Below are positions 1-7,936 of a stretch of DNA of 64,000 bases, piece after piece. Both the position numbers and the translations under genes were made by a program. Source of the DNA: Pelomonas sp. Root1217 (lineage in GTDB: Bacteria; Pseudomonadota; Gammaproteobacteria; Burkholderiales; Burkholderiaceae_C); the NCBI RefSeq assembly GCF_001425705.1, contig NZ_LMDC01000029.1:62001-126000 (forward strand), given 5' to 3'. Under the pieces are notes generated by a model. That model was not told where the DNA came from and did no database searches. It worked only from the letters and a program-made list of their open reading frames with translations. The first letter of the stretch is position 1. Each line of letters starts with the position of its first letter.

Positions 1-1223
1 ATCTCGGTCAGCACCATGACCTCGTCGCCATCGGCGCTGTAGCCCAGGGCCGTGCCACCGACGAGGAACTGGCCGGCCGTGTCAGGGTGGTTGAACTGGC
101 CGACGAGGCCAAGCTGGCGCATGGTGGCGTAGAGCGCCGCGTAGTCGCTCTTGGCCGTGAAGCGGTCGCCGAACAGCTGGTTGCTGCTGTTGTATTCCCA
201 GGCGAACAGCTCGGTGCTGTTGAAGATGTTCATGTGGCCGCCATTGCTGATGACGCCCCATTCCATGCCGTAGATCGCGAGGTAGTTGGCCGTCGTCGCG
301 GCGGTGGCGGCTGACAGGCCGGCCTGGTAGCGGCTCTTGGCCGTGGCGGCGCTGCCGCTGGCGTTGGTGCTGGAGGAGCCGTCGAAGTAATGGTTGTGCT
401 CGGAGGACATCAGGATGTCCAGGCCCGCCGTCTTGCCATAGGCGAAGGCGTCGGCGGGGCCATAGGCGCCCGTCTGCGCGGGCTGCGACGACGAGCAGTT
501 GCTCAATGCGCCGCCGCCGTCGGAGTCGTTGGTCTGGCTGTGCAGATTGGCGTAGTAGACCGTGTAGGGCAGGCTGTTGATGGCCGGTGCCGATTGCGCC
601 TTGACGAGGCCGCGGCCGGCGGCCGTGGGCATGGCCGCATAGGGCGGCAGGTCGACGTTGGCCGGCTGGCCGAGGGCCACCGGCCATTGCTGCTCGGCAT
701 GGTCCAGCGGCGCAGCAGCGGCCAGCAGGCGCTCGGCGCGGCCGGTGGTCGCGCCCTGGCTCAGCGCGGTGGCGGCGTCTAGGCTCGCGGCTTCGAGCTT
801 GAGTTGATAGAGACCATCGACCAACGCTGCGCCGCCAGTGCCGCGGCCGGTCCAGCGCACATTGGCCGTGACCGGCGCGCCGGCATAGCGGGACTCGCCG
901 CTCCAGCGCTGACGCACGCGGCCCTGCTCGTCGATGAGGCTGAGGGCCCAGGCGAAGGCCTGGCCGTCGGCGATGCCGGGGTGGTCCATCTGCACAATGA
1001 AGACGCGCTCGCCGCTGGCGGCCGTGACGGCGAAGGGCGCGGACAGCGTGGCCGAGAACTCGTGGTGGTCGGGGTCCTTGGCGCGCGGGCGCACGGCGGC
1101 GGCTTTGTTCAGGTCGCTTTCGGCCTGGCTGGCCTGGACGGCCTGGGGGTCGCTGCTGCCACCACCGCAGGCCGCGAGCAGCAGCAAGAGCAGGGTGGGC
1201 GGAAGATGGCGGGCAAGGGTCAT
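1..1223 (-). CDS. PHP-domain lipoprotein, 3' end cut by window edge
   Basis: The frame is open from the ATG at 1223-1221 to the left edge (407 codons), so the C-terminus is missing. GAGGA lies a few bases before the ATG. The N-terminus is a lipoprotein signal: a Leu-rich stretch then LAAC with Cys19, followed by GGGSSD. Residues about 226-400 carry PHP-type metal-hydrolase motifs: NLHSQTNDSDG (His228), SEHNHYFDG, GMEWG followed by GHMNIF, and QFNHP. The family hydrolyses phosphoester or similar bonds with a metal cluster; the substrate here is unknown. Residues about 40-200 look like an Ig-like or beta-rich domain. It lies downstream of the CoA-ligase/ABC operon after a gap of about 130 bp, so it may be a separate unit. 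I am confident about the frame and lipobox and moderately confident about the PHP assignment. Confidence 0.75.
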   Translation of the reverse strand, partial: MTLARHLPPTLLLLLLAACGGGSSDPQAVQASQAESDLNKAAAVRPRAKDPDHHEFSATLSAPFAVTAASGERVFIVQMDHPGIADGQAFAWALSLIDEQGRVRQRWSGESRYAGAPVTANVRWTGRGTGGAALVDGLYQLKLEAASLDAATALSQGATTGRAERLLAAAAPLDHAEQQWPVALGQPANVDLPPYAAMPTAAGRGLVKAQSAPAINSLPYTVYYANLHSQTNDSDGGGALSNCSSSQPAQTGAYGPADAFAYGKTAGLDILMSSEHNHYFDGSSSTNASGSAATAKSRYQAGLSAATAATTANYLAIYGMEWGVISNGGHMNIFNSTELFAWEYNSSNQLFGDRFTAKSDYAALYATMRQLGLVGQFNHPDTAGQFLVGGTALGYSADGDEVMVLTE

Positions 1224-1354
1224 GTCGCGTCCTCGGCGGTGCCAGCGGTGGCCAGCAAAGCGGCGGACTGTGGTGGCCGCGCCGGATCGAGTCCATGCGG
1301 GCCTTCCTGTCACCAATTCAGGCTAAGGCCGGGCCCGAGTCCTTCAAACGCGTG

Positions 1355-2590
1355 TCACACCGCGCGGAGATCCTCGATGACCAGTCCGTCGTTGGACAGG
1401 CTGCCTGGTGGGACGAGCTCAACCTCGCCGCGCAGCTTGGTGATGTCGCGCAGCGCCGTCTGCAACTGCTCGACGAGGCCCTCGGCAGGCGCCGCCTCGA
1501 GCTGCAGGCGCATGCGGTCATTGGCCAGTTCACCCTCGACGACGAGACGCGCCCGGCCGCGCTGGCCGCAGCGCGCCAGCACCTCGGCCACCTGGCCGGC
1601 ATGCACGAACATGCCGCGCACCTTGGCGGATTGGTCGGCCCGGCCCAGCCAGCCGCGCAGTCGCTGGTTGGTGCGGCCGCAAGGACTCGCGCCCGGCATG
1701 ACGGCGGACAGGTCGCCCGTGGCAAAGCGGATCAGCGGGTAGCCGGCGCTGAGCGTCGTCACGATGACCTCGCCCACCTCGCCGTCGGGCACGGGGTCGC
1801 CCGAACCGGGGCGCACGATCTCGACGATGACGCCCTCGTCCACGATCAGGCCTTCACGCGCCGCGGTCTGGTAGGCGATGAGGCCGAGGTCGGCCGTCGC
1901 ATAGCACTGGTAGGCATCGACGCCGTGTGCGGCAAACCATGCACCGAGCGCCGGCGGGCAAGCCTCACCGCTGACCAGGGCACGCTGCAGATAGGGCAGC
2001 ACATGCCCGCCCTCGGCCGCCTTCTCCAGCAGGATGCGCAGCAGGCTGGGCGTGCCGGCATAGGCCTCGGGCTGCAGGTCCAGCAGGGCCTGCAGCTGCA
2101 GCTCGGTGTTGCCGACGCCGCCCGGAAAGCTCGCCGCGCCGATGGCGCGCAGGCCGGCTTCCATCATGGCGCCCGCGGGCGTCAGGTGATAGCTGAAGCC
2201 CACATGCGCCAGCTGCCCGGCGCGGATGCCGGCGGCATGCAGGGCGCGGGCGGCACGCCAGGGGTCGCTGCCATCAGCGTCGGGCTCGGGCTCGTACAGC
2301 GGCCCGGGCGACTGGAAGATGCGGCGCGGCATGCCCGCGGCAAAACCACCCAGGCGCAACGCCCGCCGCGCGGCTTGGGCGGCGGCAAGGCTGCTCTTGC
2401 GCGTCAGCGGCAGCGCGGCCAGCGCGGCACGCGAGGTGATCGCCTTGGCGTCGATGCCGGCCAGCAGTTCGGTGTAGGCCGGGCTGCTGGACTGTGCATG
2501 GGCGATCTGCTCGGGCAGCGCCGCCATCAGCGCCGCTTCTCGCTCGGCAGGATCGCGCGTCTCCAGCACGTCGAAGAACTCGTCGCTCAC
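1355..2590 (-). CDS. PaaK-like phenylacetate-CoA ligase family protein (AMP-forming)
   Basis: 411 residues, near the size of PaaK adenylating enzymes. Visible family features are YAGTPSLLRILLEKA in the middle, CYATADLGLIAYQ, the hinge region RFATGDLSAVMP, and the C-terminal GRADQSAKVRGMFVHAGQVAEVL that matches the PaaK C-domain pattern. It is expected to activate an aromatic or related acid to its CoA thioester in the cytoplasm. The start is GTG, overlapping the stop of the upstream small gene as GTGA, so it is translationally coupled as the last gene of the ABC operon. The usual phosphate-binding loop near the N-terminus is not obvious, so this may be a divergent member with another substrate. 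The operon already encodes a second acyl-CoA ligase, which suggests two activation steps or two substrates. Confidence 0.82.
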   Translation of the reverse strand: MSDEFFDVLETRDPAEREAALMAALPEQIAHAQSSSPAYTELLAGIDAKAITSRAALAALPLTRKSSLAAAQAARRALRLGGFAAGMPRRIFQSPGPLYEPEPDADGSDPWRAARALHAAGIRAGQLAHVGFSYHLTPAGAMMEAGLRAIGAASFPGGVGNTELQLQALLDLQPEAYAGTPSLLRILLEKAAEGGHVLPYLQRALVSGEACPPALGAWFAAHGVDAYQCYATADLGLIAYQTAAREGLIVDEGVIVEIVRPGSGDPVPDGEVGEVIVTTLSAGYPLIRFATGDLSAVMPGASPCGRTNQRLRGWLGRADQSAKVRGMFVHAGQVAEVLARCGQRGRARLVVEGELANDRMRLQLEAAPAEGLVEQLQTALRDITKLRGEVELVPPGSLSNDGLVIEDLRAV

Positions 2591-2886
2591 TCCTCATCCT
2601 TCCAGCGCGTGAGCCGCCGCTTGATCTCGTCCTGCAGCTTGCGGAGTTCGGTCGCCGACTTCAGCGTGAACGTGTCCCACTCGGGGGTTCGCGCGGGGCG
2701 CTTGGTGAGCTGGACCTTGACGGTCGCACCCTCCACCGCCAGCTTGAGCACCACGTCGGCGCCCAACATCCAGCCTTCGCCCCGCTCGGCCAGCACGCGT
2801 TGGTCGCGCGCAAAGCGCTTCATCGTCAGCAGCGCCGAGTCCGCATCAAAGGGCGGAGGCGCCATCTCCCAGTTGTCATCACTCAT
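2587..2886 (-). CDS. small uncharacterised protein in the ABC operon
   Basis: 99 residues from the ATG at 2886, which overlaps the livF stop by ATGA; an upstream in-frame start (2895) would overlap further. The protein is acidic at the N-terminus (MSDDNWEM), then has a compact part with RFARDQRVLAERGEGWMLG and a charged C-terminal helix ending KRRLTRWKDEE. I recognise no catalytic motif, signal peptide or membrane segment. The coupled position between a LivF ATPase and a PaaK-like ligase suggests a conserved accessory role in the same pathway, but no function can be read from the sequence. Confidence 0.7.
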   Translation of the reverse strand: MSDDNWEMAPPPFDADSALLTMKRFARDQRVLAERGEGWMLGADVVLKLAVEGATVKVQLTKRPARTPEWDTFTLKSATELRKLQDEIKRRLTRWKDEE

Positions 2887-3689
2887 GCCAGCCACCTCTT
2901 GCGACGTTTGTAGGACTTCACGTCCTTGAAGCTGCGCCGCCCTTCCCCGCCGACGCCGAGATAGAACTCCTTGACGTCCTCGTTCTCGCGCAGCGCGCTG
3001 GCAGCGCCGTCCATGACGACGCGACCGTTCTCCAGGATGTAGCCATAGTCGGCATAACGCAGCGCCATGCTGGTGTTCTGCTCGGCCAGCAGGAAGGTCG
3101 TCCTCTCCTTGGTGTTGAGGTCGCGCACGATCTCAAACACCTCCTCGACGATCTGCGGCGCCAGGCCCATGGACGGCTCGTCCAGCAACACCATCCTGGG
3201 GTTGGCCATCAGCGCGCGGCCGATGGCGCACATCTGCTGCTCGCCGCCCGAGGTGTAGGCCGCCTGGCTGCTGCGGCGCGTCTTCAGTCGCGGGAAGTAG
3301 TTGTAGACCTTTTCCAGCGTCGCCGCCACGGCCGCCCGCCCGTCCTTGCGCGTGTAGGCGCCGGTCATCAGATTCTCTTCGATGGTCAGGTGGGCGAAGC
3401 AGTGCCGCCCCTCCATGACCTGCACCACGCCACGCTCCACCATGGCCGCCGTCGACAGCTTCTCGATGCGCTCGCCGCGCAGCTCGATGCTGCCCTTGGT
3501 GACCTCGCCGCGCTCGCCTTCCAGCAGGTTGGAGACGGCGCGCAGCGTGGTCGTCTTGCCGGCGCCATTGCCGCCCAGCAAGGCCACCACCTGGCCCTCG
3601 GCCACCTGCAGGGACACGCCCTTGAGCACGAGGATGACGTGGTTGTAGATGACTTCGATGCCATTCACATCGAGCAGCGGCTTGCTCAT
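2883..3689 (-). CDS. livF: branched-chain-type ABC transporter ATPase (LivF type)
   Basis: Second ATP-binding subunit of a hydrophobic amino acid/organic acid importer. Walker A is GGNGAGKTTT, the signature is SGGEQQM and Walker B is MVLLDEPSMGL, followed by the H-loop-like LLAEQNTSMAL typical of LivF (Gln-Asn rather than the His seen in many ATPases). I chose the ATG at 3689 (MSKPLLDVNG), two bases after the stop of the binding-protein gene; an in-frame start at 3704 exists but overlaps it. The C-terminus is longer than usual, ending in a basic tail (KSYKRRKRW). It should pair with LivG, LivH and LivM from the same operon. Confidence 0.92.
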   Translation of the reverse strand: MSKPLLDVNGIEVIYNHVILVLKGVSLQVAEGQVVALLGGNGAGKTTTLRAVSNLLEGERGEVTKGSIELRGERIEKLSTAAMVERGVVQVMEGRHCFAHLTIEENLMTGAYTRKDGRAAVAATLEKVYNYFPRLKTRRSSQAAYTSGGEQQMCAIGRALMANPRMVLLDEPSMGLAPQIVEEVFEIVRDLNTKERTTFLLAEQNTSMALRYADYGYILENGRVVMDGAASALRENEDVKEFYLGVGGEGRRSFKDVKSYKRRKRWLA

Positions 3690-3691
3690 CT

Positions 3692-5005
3692 TCAGCTCTG
3701 GCAATCCGCCGGGGTACGGCGGGTGATCTTCTTTTCACCCGCGTACTTGTCCGCCGCTGCCTTGACCATCGGCTTGATGATCTGGCTGTCGGCCTCGTAC
3801 CAGTCGCTGCTGAAGCTCCACTTCGCGCCATCCCAGGTGTGGATGCGTGCCCAGGTCGAGCCCTGGTGGTCGGTGCAGCTGGTGCTGATCGGGCGGATGA
3901 CGCCGGTCAGGCCCAAGGACGCCAGCTTCTTGTCATCCAGGGCCAGGTTCTCCAGACCCCAGCGCACCTGCTCGCCGGTCATGACCTTGCCCTTGCCGAA
4001 GCGCTCCTGCGCGCGCCGCACGGCCTCCACGCCGAGCGCCTGGATGACCAGGCCGCGCGTGTACAGCACCGAGCCGACCTCGTCCTTCGGGCCCGTGCCC
4101 TGGCCCTTGTCGTGCACGAGCTTGAGGATGTCCTGGATGACCTTGGGGCTCTGGCCCGAGGTGTTGAGGTTGAGCGCGTTGTAGCCCTTGGCGCCCTCGC
4201 CCACGTCCTTCACGTCGGGCTCGGCGCCCGACCACCAGACGCCGTACATCTTGTCGCGCGGATAGCCGGTGGCCTGGGCCTCCTTCAGCGCGGTGGAGTT
4301 CATGACGCCCCAGCCCCACAGCAGCGTGTAGTCGGGCCGGGCCTGGCGCACTTGCAGCCAGGCCGACTTCTGCTCCACGCCGGGTGCGGTCACGGGGATC
4401 TTCACCAGCTCGAAGCCATGCGTCTTGGCGCGCTCTTCCAGCAGCGGGATGGGCTCCTTGCCGAAGGGGCTGTCGTGATAGACCAGGGCGATCTTCTTGC
4501 CCTTGAGCTTGTCCAGCCCACCTTCCTTCTTGCCGATGTGCTGGATGAGGATGTCGGCCGCCGTCCAGTAGCTGCCCATCAGCGGGAAGTTCCAGGCGAA
4601 CACGCCGCCATCGGCCGAGGCCGACAGGCCATAGCCCAGCGTGATCAGCGGGATCTTGTCGTTGGGAACCTTGTCGGTCAGCGCGAAGGTGATGCCGGTG
4701 GCCTGCGGATCGAACAGCGTCGCGCCCTTGCCCTTCAGGCGCTCGTAGCACTCCACGCCCTTATCGGTCGCGTAGCCGGTCTCGCATTCCTCGAAGGTCA
4801 GCTTGACGCCGTTGACGCCGCCGTCACGCGCATTGATCAGCTTGATGTAGTCCTGCTTGCCATTGGCCCAGGGCGTGCCGTTGGGCGAATAGGGCCCCGT
4901 GCGATAGACCAGCAACGGGAAGAACTGCTCCTTGGCCTGGGCCTGGGCGGCCGGCGTGGCGAGCTGCAATGCGGCAAGGGCCGCGCAGGCGATGAGGGTC
5001 TTCAT
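3692..5005 (-). CDS. ABC transporter periplasmic substrate-binding protein (Leu/Ile/Val-binding type I fold)
   Basis: 437 residues with a signal peptide ending AAQAQA. The mature part has the two-lobed type I binding-protein pattern, with GKKIALVYHDSPFGKEP and a long second lobe (WWSGAEPDVKDVG). It belongs to the larger LivK-like proteins of about 400-450 residues, which often bind aromatic or fatty-acid-like compounds rather than branched-chain amino acids. An internal Cys pair (EECETGYATDKGVECYERL) and a late pair (STSCTDHQ, TPADCQS) could form disulphides. It sits between LivM and LivF in an operon with two acyl-CoA ligases, which argues for an organic-acid ligand. Confidence 0.9.
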   Translation of the reverse strand: MKTLIACAALAALQLATPAAQAQAKEQFFPLLVYRTGPYSPNGTPWANGKQDYIKLINARDGGVNGVKLTFEECETGYATDKGVECYERLKGKGATLFDPQATGITFALTDKVPNDKIPLITLGYGLSASADGGVFAWNFPLMGSYWTAADILIQHIGKKEGGLDKLKGKKIALVYHDSPFGKEPIPLLEERAKTHGFELVKIPVTAPGVEQKSAWLQVRQARPDYTLLWGWGVMNSTALKEAQATGYPRDKMYGVWWSGAEPDVKDVGEGAKGYNALNLNTSGQSPKVIQDILKLVHDKGQGTGPKDEVGSVLYTRGLVIQALGVEAVRRAQERFGKGKVMTGEQVRWGLENLALDDKKLASLGLTGVIRPISTSCTDHQGSTWARIHTWDGAKWSFSSDWYEADSQIIKPMVKAAADKYAGEKKITRRTPADCQS

Positions 5006-5039
5006 GGGCTTTGTCTCCTGTCGTTGTGGTGCGTTGGAT

Positions 5040-6104
5040 TCAATGCGGGAAGGGCCAGAGGCGCAACTTCTCTTTGGCGGTTGCCCAGAGTCGCGCGAGG
5101 CCGTGTGGTTCCTTGATGAGGAAGAACACGATGAGGGCGCCGAAGATCATCAGCGCGAGATGCGAGGCGGTGGCCGTGTCGATGGGCAGGCCGGTCCAAT
5201 AGGGCAGCTTGTCCAGGATCAGCGGCAGCACGACGATGAAGGCCGCGCCGAAGAAGGCACCCGAGATCGAACCCAGGCCGCCGATGATGACCATGAAGAG
5301 CAGGTCGAACGAGCGGTTGATGCCGAAGGCCGCCGGCTCCCAGGAGCCCAGGTGCACGAAACCCCACAGCGCGCCGGCCACGCCGATGATGAAGCTGCTG
5401 ACGGCAAAGGCGCTGAGCTTGGCCTGCATGGGCCGGATGCCGATGACGGCGGCCGCGACGTCCATGTCGCGCATGGCCATCCACGAGCGGCCGATATGGC
5501 CGCGGACCAGGTTCTTGGTCGCCAGCGAGAAGGCGACGACGAAGGCCAGGCACAGCAGGTAGCGCGCTGCCGGAGATTCGACACTGAAGCCGAAGAGGCT
5601 CAGCCCCGCCACGCTGACCGAGCCGGACGAAGACCCGTTGGTGACCCAGGGCAGGCGCAGGCAGGCCCAGTCGACAAAGAACTGCGCCGCCAGCGTCGCG
5701 ACCGCGAGGTAAAGACCCTTGATGCGCAGCGACGGCAGGCCGAAGGCGACACCCAGCACCGTCGCGCCCAGGCCACCCGCCAGCAGCGACACGATCAGCG
5801 GCATGCCCTCGAAGCGGGCCTGGCAGTTGTAGGCCACGTAGGCACCCACGGCCATGAAGGCGCCGGAGCCCAGCGAGATCTGGCCGCAGTAGCCGACAAG
5901 CACATTCAAGCCCAAGGCGGCGAGCGACAGGATCAGAAAGGGGATGAAGATGGCGCGCATCAGATATTCACTGGCCACCATCGGGATGACGACGAAGGCG
6001 ACCGCCAGCAGCAGCGCCATGCCGATGCGGTCCTGGCGGATGGGGAGGATCTGGCTGTCTGCCGGGTAGTTCGTCTTGAACTGGCCGTTTTCGCGGTAGA
6101 GCAT
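5040..6104 (-). CDS. livM: branched-chain-type ABC transporter permease (LivM type)
   Basis: 354 residues from the ATG at 6104 (MLYRENGQFKTNYP). A longer in-frame start at 6146 would run into the large inverted repeat and is less likely. About ten hydrophobic segments follow a short polar N-terminus, with LivM-typical NVLVGYCGQISLGSGAFM in the first third and FDLLFMVIIGGLGSISGAFFGA towards the end, the region that contacts the ATPases. It is the inner-membrane partner of LivH. It is separated from livH by a 28-bp inverted repeat, the only large gap in the operon; 34 bp separate it from the binding-protein gene. Confidence 0.92.
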   Translation of the reverse strand: MLYRENGQFKTNYPADSQILPIRQDRIGMALLLAVAFVVIPMVASEYLMRAIFIPFLILSLAALGLNVLVGYCGQISLGSGAFMAVGAYVAYNCQARFEGMPLIVSLLAGGLGATVLGVAFGLPSLRIKGLYLAVATLAAQFFVDWACLRLPWVTNGSSSGSVSVAGLSLFGFSVESPAARYLLCLAFVVAFSLATKNLVRGHIGRSWMAMRDMDVAAAVIGIRPMQAKLSAFAVSSFIIGVAGALWGFVHLGSWEPAAFGINRSFDLLFMVIIGGLGSISGAFFGAAFIVVLPLILDKLPYWTGLPIDTATASHLALMIFGALIVFFLIKEPHGLARLWATAKEKLRLWPFPH

Positions 6105-6130
6105 CGTCAGACCCCGCGCGCAATAGGAAG

Positions 6131-6215
6131 GCAACCACAGAGACACAGAGGCACAGAGCGGCTTCGCCGGCTGATCTCCTGTATTCCCTCTGTGCCTCTG
6201 TGCCTCTGTGGTTGC
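6131..6215. repeat. long inverted repeat between livH and livM
   Basis: The left arm is 6131-6158 and the right arm 6188-6215. The 28-base arms are complementary at 27 positions (the mismatch pairs A6143 with C6203) and enclose a 29-base loop. The arms contain the iterated unit CACAGAG / CTCTGTG. The loop holds a second small hairpin (CGGC-TTC-GCCG, 6159-6169). In the minus-strand operon transcript this would form a very stable stem between the two permease genes. There is no U-tract, so it is not a standard terminator; mRNA stabilisation, partial polarity or a mobile repeat unit are possible. Confidence 0.85.
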
Positions 6216-6227
6216 ATTTATGTTCCT

Positions 6228-7157
6228 TCAGACACGATCGATGATCTTTTCGCCGAACAGTCCTTGCGGCCGCACCAGCAACACCACGAGCACCAGCACG
6301 TACCCGAACCAGTACTCGATGCCACCACCCAGCATCGGCCCGAGATAGGCCTCCGACAACTTCTCCCCCACACCGATCAGCAGACCGCCGACGATGGCGC
6401 CCGGCACGCTCGTCAGCCCACCGAGGATGACGACGGGCAGTGCCTTCAGCGCCACCAACGACAGCGAGAACTGCACCCCCAGCTTGCTGCCCCAGATCAT
6501 CCCGGCCACCAGCGCGACGAAACCAGCCACGCTCCAGACGATGACCCAGATGCGCGACAGCGGGATGCCGATGCTCTGCGCGGCTTGGTGGTCGTCGGCG
6601 ACAGCGCGCAGCGCGCGGCCGGTGGCGGTCTTCTGGAAGAACAGCGACAGCCCGGCCACCAGCGCCGCTGCGATCAGGGCCGCGTAGAGATCCTCCTTGC
6701 TGACGAGGATGCCGCCCTGGAAGACATCCTCGAACAGGAACATCGGGTCCTTGGGCAGGCCGATGTCGATCTTGTAGATGTCGTTACCGAACAGCGTCTG
6801 GCCCAGGCCTTCGAGCAGATAGGCGATGCCGAGCGTGGCCATCAGCAGCGTCACGCCTTCCTGGTTGACGAGCTTGGACAGCGCCAATCGCTCCACCAGC
6901 CAGGCCACGACCACCATCACCGCCAGCGCGCCGACAAAGGCCAGCAGGTTGATGAGGATCTTGCCGTCCAGGCCTGTGAACTTCGGGATCCATTCGGCAA
7001 AGCGCGCCATCGCGAGCGCAGCGAACAGCACCATGGCGCCCTGCGCGAAATTGAAGACACCGCTGGCCTTGAAAATCAGCACAAAGCCCAACGCGATGAG
7101 GGAATAGAGCATCCCCGCCATCAGGCCGCCAATCAGGGTTTCGAGAAAAGGTCCCAT
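6228..7157 (-). CDS. livH: branched-chain-type ABC transporter permease (LivH type)
   Basis: 309 residues with eight or so hydrophobic segments. The N-terminus ETLIGGLMAGMLYSLIALG and the FNFAQGAMV motif are LivH hallmarks. GLTSVPGAIVGGLLIGVGE near the C-terminus is the usual ATPase-contact region. The start overlaps the livG stop by one base (TGATG), indicating translational coupling. It forms the heterodimeric inner-membrane channel with LivM. Confidence 0.93.
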   Translation of the reverse strand: MGPFLETLIGGLMAGMLYSLIALGFVLIFKASGVFNFAQGAMVLFAALAMARFAEWIPKFTGLDGKILINLLAFVGALAVMVVVAWLVERLALSKLVNQEGVTLLMATLGIAYLLEGLGQTLFGNDIYKIDIGLPKDPMFLFEDVFQGGILVSKEDLYAALIAAALVAGLSLFFQKTATGRALRAVADDHQAAQSIGIPLSRIWVIVWSVAGFVALVAGMIWGSKLGVQFSLSLVALKALPVVILGGLTSVPGAIVGGLLIGVGEKLSEAYLGPMLGGGIEYWFGYVLVLVVLLVRPQGLFGEKIIDRV

Positions 7158-7936
7158 CAGTGGCTCGCTCCGAGATAGGCCTTGATGACGTCTTCGTTCT
7201 TGCGCACCTCATCCGGCGCGCCGTCGCCGATCTTCTTGCCGTAGTCCAGCACGACGACACGGTCGGAGATGTCCATGACGACGCCCATGTCGTGCTCGAT
7301 CAAGACGATGGTGGTGCCGAACTCGTCGTTGACGTCGAGGATGAAGCGGCACATGTCCTGCTTCTCTTCCACGTTCATGCCGGCCATGGGTTCGTCCAGC
7401 AGCAAGAGGCTGGGTTCCATCGCCAAGGCGCGGCCGAGGTCGACGCGCTTTTGCAGGCCGTAGGGCAGTCGCCCCACGGGCGTCTTGCGGTAGGCCTGGA
7501 TCTCGAGGAAATCGATGATGCGTTCCACCGCCTCGCGCTGTTCGCTCTCCTCGCGCCGCGCGGGGCCGAGGTGCAGGGCTTGCCAGAACAAGCCGCGCTT
7601 CATGCGCAGGTTGCGGCCGGTCATGATGTTGTCCAGCACGCTCATGCCCTTGAACAGCGCCAGGTTCTGGAAAGTGCGGGCCACGCCCATCTCGGCGACC
7701 TGGCGCGGGCTCATGCCCTTGAAGGTGCGGCCGCGCAGCGTGATGGCGCCCTGCTGCGGCTGATACACGCCGTTGATGCAGTTCAGCATCGAGCTCTTGC
7801 CCGCGCCGTTGGGGCCGATGATGGCGCGCACCTCGTGCTCGCGCACATCGAAGCTGATGTCGGTCAGCGCCTTCACGCCACCGAAGGCCAGCGAGATGTT
7901 CTTCACCTCGAGGACGACGTCGCCAATCTTCTTCAT
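7157..7936 (-). CDS. livG: branched-chain-type ABC transporter ATPase (LivG type)
   Basis: 259 residues. Walker A is GPNGAGKSSM, the signature region is LPYGLQKRVDLGRAL, Walker B is LLLLDEPMAGM, and the H-loop is LIEHDMGVV. NEFGTTIVLIEHDM is typical of LivG. The start overlaps the upstream ligase stop by ATGA and the stop overlaps livH by one base. It energises the LivHM permease together with LivF. The operon order (ligase-G-H-M-binding protein-F-small protein-PaaK) differs from amino-acid liv operons and points to an acid that is imported and then thioesterified. Confidence 0.93.
   Translation of the reverse strand: MKKIGDVVLEVKNISLAFGGVKALTDISFDVREHEVRAIIGPNGAGKSSMLNCINGVYQPQQGAITLRGRTFKGMSPRQVAEMGVARTFQNLALFKGMSVLDNIMTGRNLRMKRGLFWQALHLGPARREESEQREAVERIIDFLEIQAYRKTPVGRLPYGLQKRVDLGRALAMEPSLLLLDEPMAGMNVEEKQDMCRFILDVNDEFGTTIVLIEHDMGVVMDISDRVVVLDYGKKIGDGAPDEVRKNEDVIKAYLGASH

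Noticed and set aside
82-1296. A 404-residue Arg/Pro-rich minus-strand frame at the left edge
   Set aside because: It is a shadow of the PHP lipoprotein frame: no motifs, and composition typical of a shifted GC-rich reading. The true frame runs off the window edge.
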